Made by a program: the position numbers and the translations under genes
Source: JAQBGV01 sp032128395
Lineage (GTDB): Bacteria; Planctomycetota; UBA8108; UBA1146
Assembly (NCBI GenBank): GCA_032128395.1
Contig: JAQBGV010000098.1
Coordinates: 1-5,816 of the forward strand
Length of the DNA stretch: 5,816 nucleotides
Direction of reading: 5' to 3'
Notes under the pieces: generated by a model
Database searches by the model: none
Seen by the model: only the letters and a program-made list of their open reading frames with translations
What the model was told of the DNA's origin: nothing
In this document: positions 4,203-5,816 of the stretch, piece after piece
Layout of the letters: each line of letters starts with the position of its first letter
Position numbering within the stretch: the first letter of the stretch is position 1

Positions 4203-5816
4203 CAAATGGCCGACCGCGAGCGAACCACCGGGGTCGGAACACCCGTCGCCGAGCTTCGAGCGCAGTTCCCCGGAATCCAAATCGAGCGAGACGGACACGG
4301 TCGAATCCAGATCTTCGGTGTGCCGATGACCGAGGGAGCGACCGACCTGGACGCGGCGGATCGCTGGATCGCCCACTACGCCGCAGTGCTCGGCATCACT
4401 CCTTTCGAGCTCGCCCTCGAGGACGTCACACCACTCTCGAATGGCATGAGCCGCGTCTTTGCCTACCGCCAACGGGTCGAGGGGTTACCGGTCGAGGGGG
4501 GGATCGCCCGTATCCTCGTCGGCGACCAGCTCCCGATCCGAGTGACCTACGCAGCGGCCCATCTCGCGCTCCCCCCGGCGGAGGGATATCCGCCGGTACT
4601 AGTGACTCTGAAGGAAGCGACGGCAATTGCCCGAGGGGCGCTCCCTGGTGCAGACACGCTCCACATCGGTCTCCCAGAGTTGGTGATCCAGCCGAGTGCG
4701 ACACTCCGGCGGGATTCGCGGCGCGTCTGGCGAATCGAAGCCGCGGATCAGGACCCCTCTGTCCCCCGTGCCTGGTCGGCGGTGATCGACGCAGCGAGCG
4801 GCGCCATCCTCGAAGTGCGGGATGAGATCCGCAACATCGATGTGCTCGGCGAAGTCCGAGCGCTCGTCACCCCCGCGAATCGCCCGGATGTGACGACGAA
4901 TCCCCCGGTGGAACAGTGGATTCCTGGCGTCGAGGTCGGGATCACCGGCGGTGCTTCGGTCCTCACCGATGAAGATGGCAGTTTCAACATCCCTCACGGC
5001 GGAACCGGCTCCGTGCTGGTCACGTCGATCCTGGAGGGGAACTGGGTGCGGGTCCTGAACTCTGCCGGGCCCAATCTTGTCGCTCTCGCGAGCGTGACCC
5101 CCCCCGGCCCACTCACCTTGAACTTCAATCCAGTGACCGACCAGCATCTCCAGGCTCAGGTCAACGGCTTCGTCTACACCAACATGAGTCACGACTTCTT
5201 CCGAGATCGAACCACGGGGATCCCCGGAATCGACGTCCAGATCCCCTGCCACGTGAACATCTTCCCGTTCCCCGACTTCTGTAACGCGTTCTTCAGTCCA
5301 GTGGGCCAGAGCCTTCACTTCATCGCAGGCGGAGCGGGCTGCGTGAACAGCGCATACTCGAGCGTCATCGCCCACGAGTACGGACACTTCGTGGTCGACC
5401 GCCTCGGATTGTCACAGGGTGCGTTCGGGGAGGGGTTCGGCGACGTCGTCAGCATGCTGATGTTCGATGACCCGCTGATCGGTCGCGAGTTCAGCGGCCC
5501 GGGGACGGTCGTGCGCGATCCTTCGACTGCCGACGTGCAGTACCCGTGCTTCGGACCGATTCACTCTTGTGGTCAGCTGCTCGGCGGAGTCTGGTGGGAC
5601 ATTCGGGAGGAGTTCGGCGACAGTCTCGGGCTCAACGGGCTCGAAGAGGCCCGACAACTATTCAGCGACTGGTCACTCTTCACGACCGGGAGCCCCACCA
5701 CTTCGAGCGCAACGCCGACGACCGCGGTGGAGGTATTGATCGTCGATGACGACGACGGGATCCTCGCGAACGGAACTCCGCACTTCGACGAAATCTGTGC
5801 CGCGTTCGGCGCACAT
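4125..5816 (+). CDS. Secreted zinc metallopeptidase, fungalysin (M36)-like, with propeptide (C-terminus outside the window)
   Basis: The frame is open from ATG 4125 to the window end: 564 residues, 3'-partial. Modules: signal peptide 1-26; FTP/PepSY-like propeptide about 75-235; a carboxypeptidase-regulatory-like beta-sandwich about 240-312; catalytic domain from about 339. The zinc site is H417-E-Y-G-H421, with Glu418 as catalytic base and Glu436 in GEGFGD as probable third ligand, the gluzincin arrangement seen in M36/M4 peptidases. Upstream NAFFSPVGQSLHFIAGG and VNSAYSSVIAHEYGH fit the same fold. IHSCGQLLGGVWWDI (from 479) and NGTPHFDEICAAF (from 549) recall bacterial M36-like proteins. 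It is predicted to cleave proteins outside the cell after propeptide removal. Several Cys residues in the catalytic domain suit disulfides. Substrate is unknown; exact family (M36 versus a sister group) needs a profile search. Confidence 0.9.
   Translation, partial: MGGMSGSAALFGVVLILVLAANSTQGQMADRERTTGVGTPVAELRAQFPGIQIERDGHGRIQIFGVPMTEGATDLDAADRWIAHYAAVLGITPFELALEDVTPLSNGMSRVFAYRQRVEGLPVEGGIARILVGDQLPIRVTYAAAHLALPPAEGYPPVLVTLKEATAIARGALPGADTLHIGLPELVIQPSATLRRDSRRVWRIEAADQDPSVPRAWSAVIDAASGAILEVRDEIRNIDVLGEVRALVTPANRPDVTTNPPVEQWIPGVEVGITGGASVLTDEDGSFNIPHGGTGSVLVTSILEGNWVRVLNSAGPNLVALASVTPPGPLTLNFNPVTDQHLQAQVNGFVYTNMSHDFFRDRTTGIPGIDVQIPCHVNIFPFPDFCNAFFSPVGQSLHFIAGGAGCVNSAYSSVIAHEYGHFVVDRLGLSQGAFGEGFGDVVSMLMFDDPLIGREFSGPGTVVRDPSTADVQYPCFGPIHSCGQLLGGVWWDIREEFGDSLGLNGLEEARQLFSDWSLFTTGSPTTSSATPTTAVEVLIVDDDDGILANGTPHFDEICAAFGAH
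4347..4829 (+). other. FTP/PepSY-like inhibitory propeptide (residues 75-235)
   Basis: The stretch HYAAVLGITP followed by RVFAYRQRVEGLPVEGG matches the pattern of fungalysin/thermolysin propeptides (a YxQxxxGxPVxGG core). It continues with TLKEATAIARGAL and then RRVWRIEA and AWSAVIDAASGAILEVRDEI, the usual PepSY ending in which a WxVxIDAxTG strand precedes a D-rich turn. Such propeptides keep the peptidase inactive and assist folding until export is complete. Confidence 0.7.
4842..5060 (+). other. Carboxypeptidase-regulatory-like beta-sandwich (residues 240-312)
   Basis: The segment runs from VLGEVRALVTP through IPGVEVGITGG to SVLTDEDGSFNIP and GNWVRVLN. The TDEDGSF turn after a short V-rich strand is typical of the small Ig-like/transthyretin-like domains found in many secreted proteins. 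A comparable segment occurs between propeptide and catalytic domain in some M36-like bacterial peptidases, to my recollection. Confidence 0.6.
5139..5816 (+). other. Metallopeptidase catalytic domain (residue 339 onward, incomplete)
   Basis: QAQVNGFVYTNMSHDFFRD resembles the first catalytic-domain helix of fungalysins, where an N..HD pair is conserved. The zinc helix holds HEYGH (417-421). Fourteen residues separate His421 from Glu436 in the GEGFGDVVSML helix. His480 in IHSCGQLLGGVWW lies where M36 enzymes carry further active-site residues. Nothing essential appears missing, so the enzyme is predicted active. Confidence 0.8.

Noticed and set aside
3789..4472. A 227-codon minus-strand open frame across the intergenic region and into the metallopeptidase
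   Set aside because: It is antisense to the signal peptide and propeptide of a well-supported gene, lacks recognisable motifs, and has a mixed, low-complexity Arg/Ser composition.

Overview
This 5.8 kb window holds two large protein genes transcribed away from each other. Both run off the window, and they are separated by a gap of about 430 bases. The DNA is GC-rich, both starts have purine-rich ribosome-binding sites, and both proteins begin with secretion signals, so it looks bacterial. Asp/Cys loops of the DCNGNG type, FG-GAP repeats and the NGTPHFDEICAAF stretch in the protease together recall large secreted proteins of Planctomycetota and similar environmental bacteria. That placement is from memory of protein style, not from a search.

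Layout. Positions 1-3693 (minus strand) encode at least 1231 residues of a modular exported protein whose C-terminus lies beyond position 1. Its order is: signal peptide; a roughly 110-residue domain often seen ahead of FG-GAP repeats; seven FG-GAP/integrin-alpha-like repeats, enough for one seven-bladed beta-propeller; a short Cys/Asp segment; a Pro/Val linker; a proprotein-convertase-type P domain; then a long Asp-rich calcium-binding stalk. The stalk begins as thrombospondin type 3-like loops and changes into an 81-residue tandem repeat that is still running at the window edge. Positions 3694-4124 are non-coding and carry the divergent control region. Positions 4125-5816 (plus strand) encode the first 564 residues of a secreted zinc metallopeptidase: signal peptide, FTP/PepSY-like propeptide, a small beta-sandwich of the carboxypeptidase-regulatory type, and a catalytic domain with HEYGH and a downstream GEGFGD glutamate motif, resembling fungalysin (M36).

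How they may work together is inference. Both products are exported and calcium or zinc dependent, and they share an upstream region. The minus-strand protein looks like a surface or matrix adhesin with a calcium-stiffened stalk; the plus-strand protein looks like an extracellular protease made as a zymogen. No RNA gene, mobile element, CRISPR array or terminator could be supported. The long plus-strand open frames over positions 52-3180 are antisense shadows of the Asp/Gly-rich gene.
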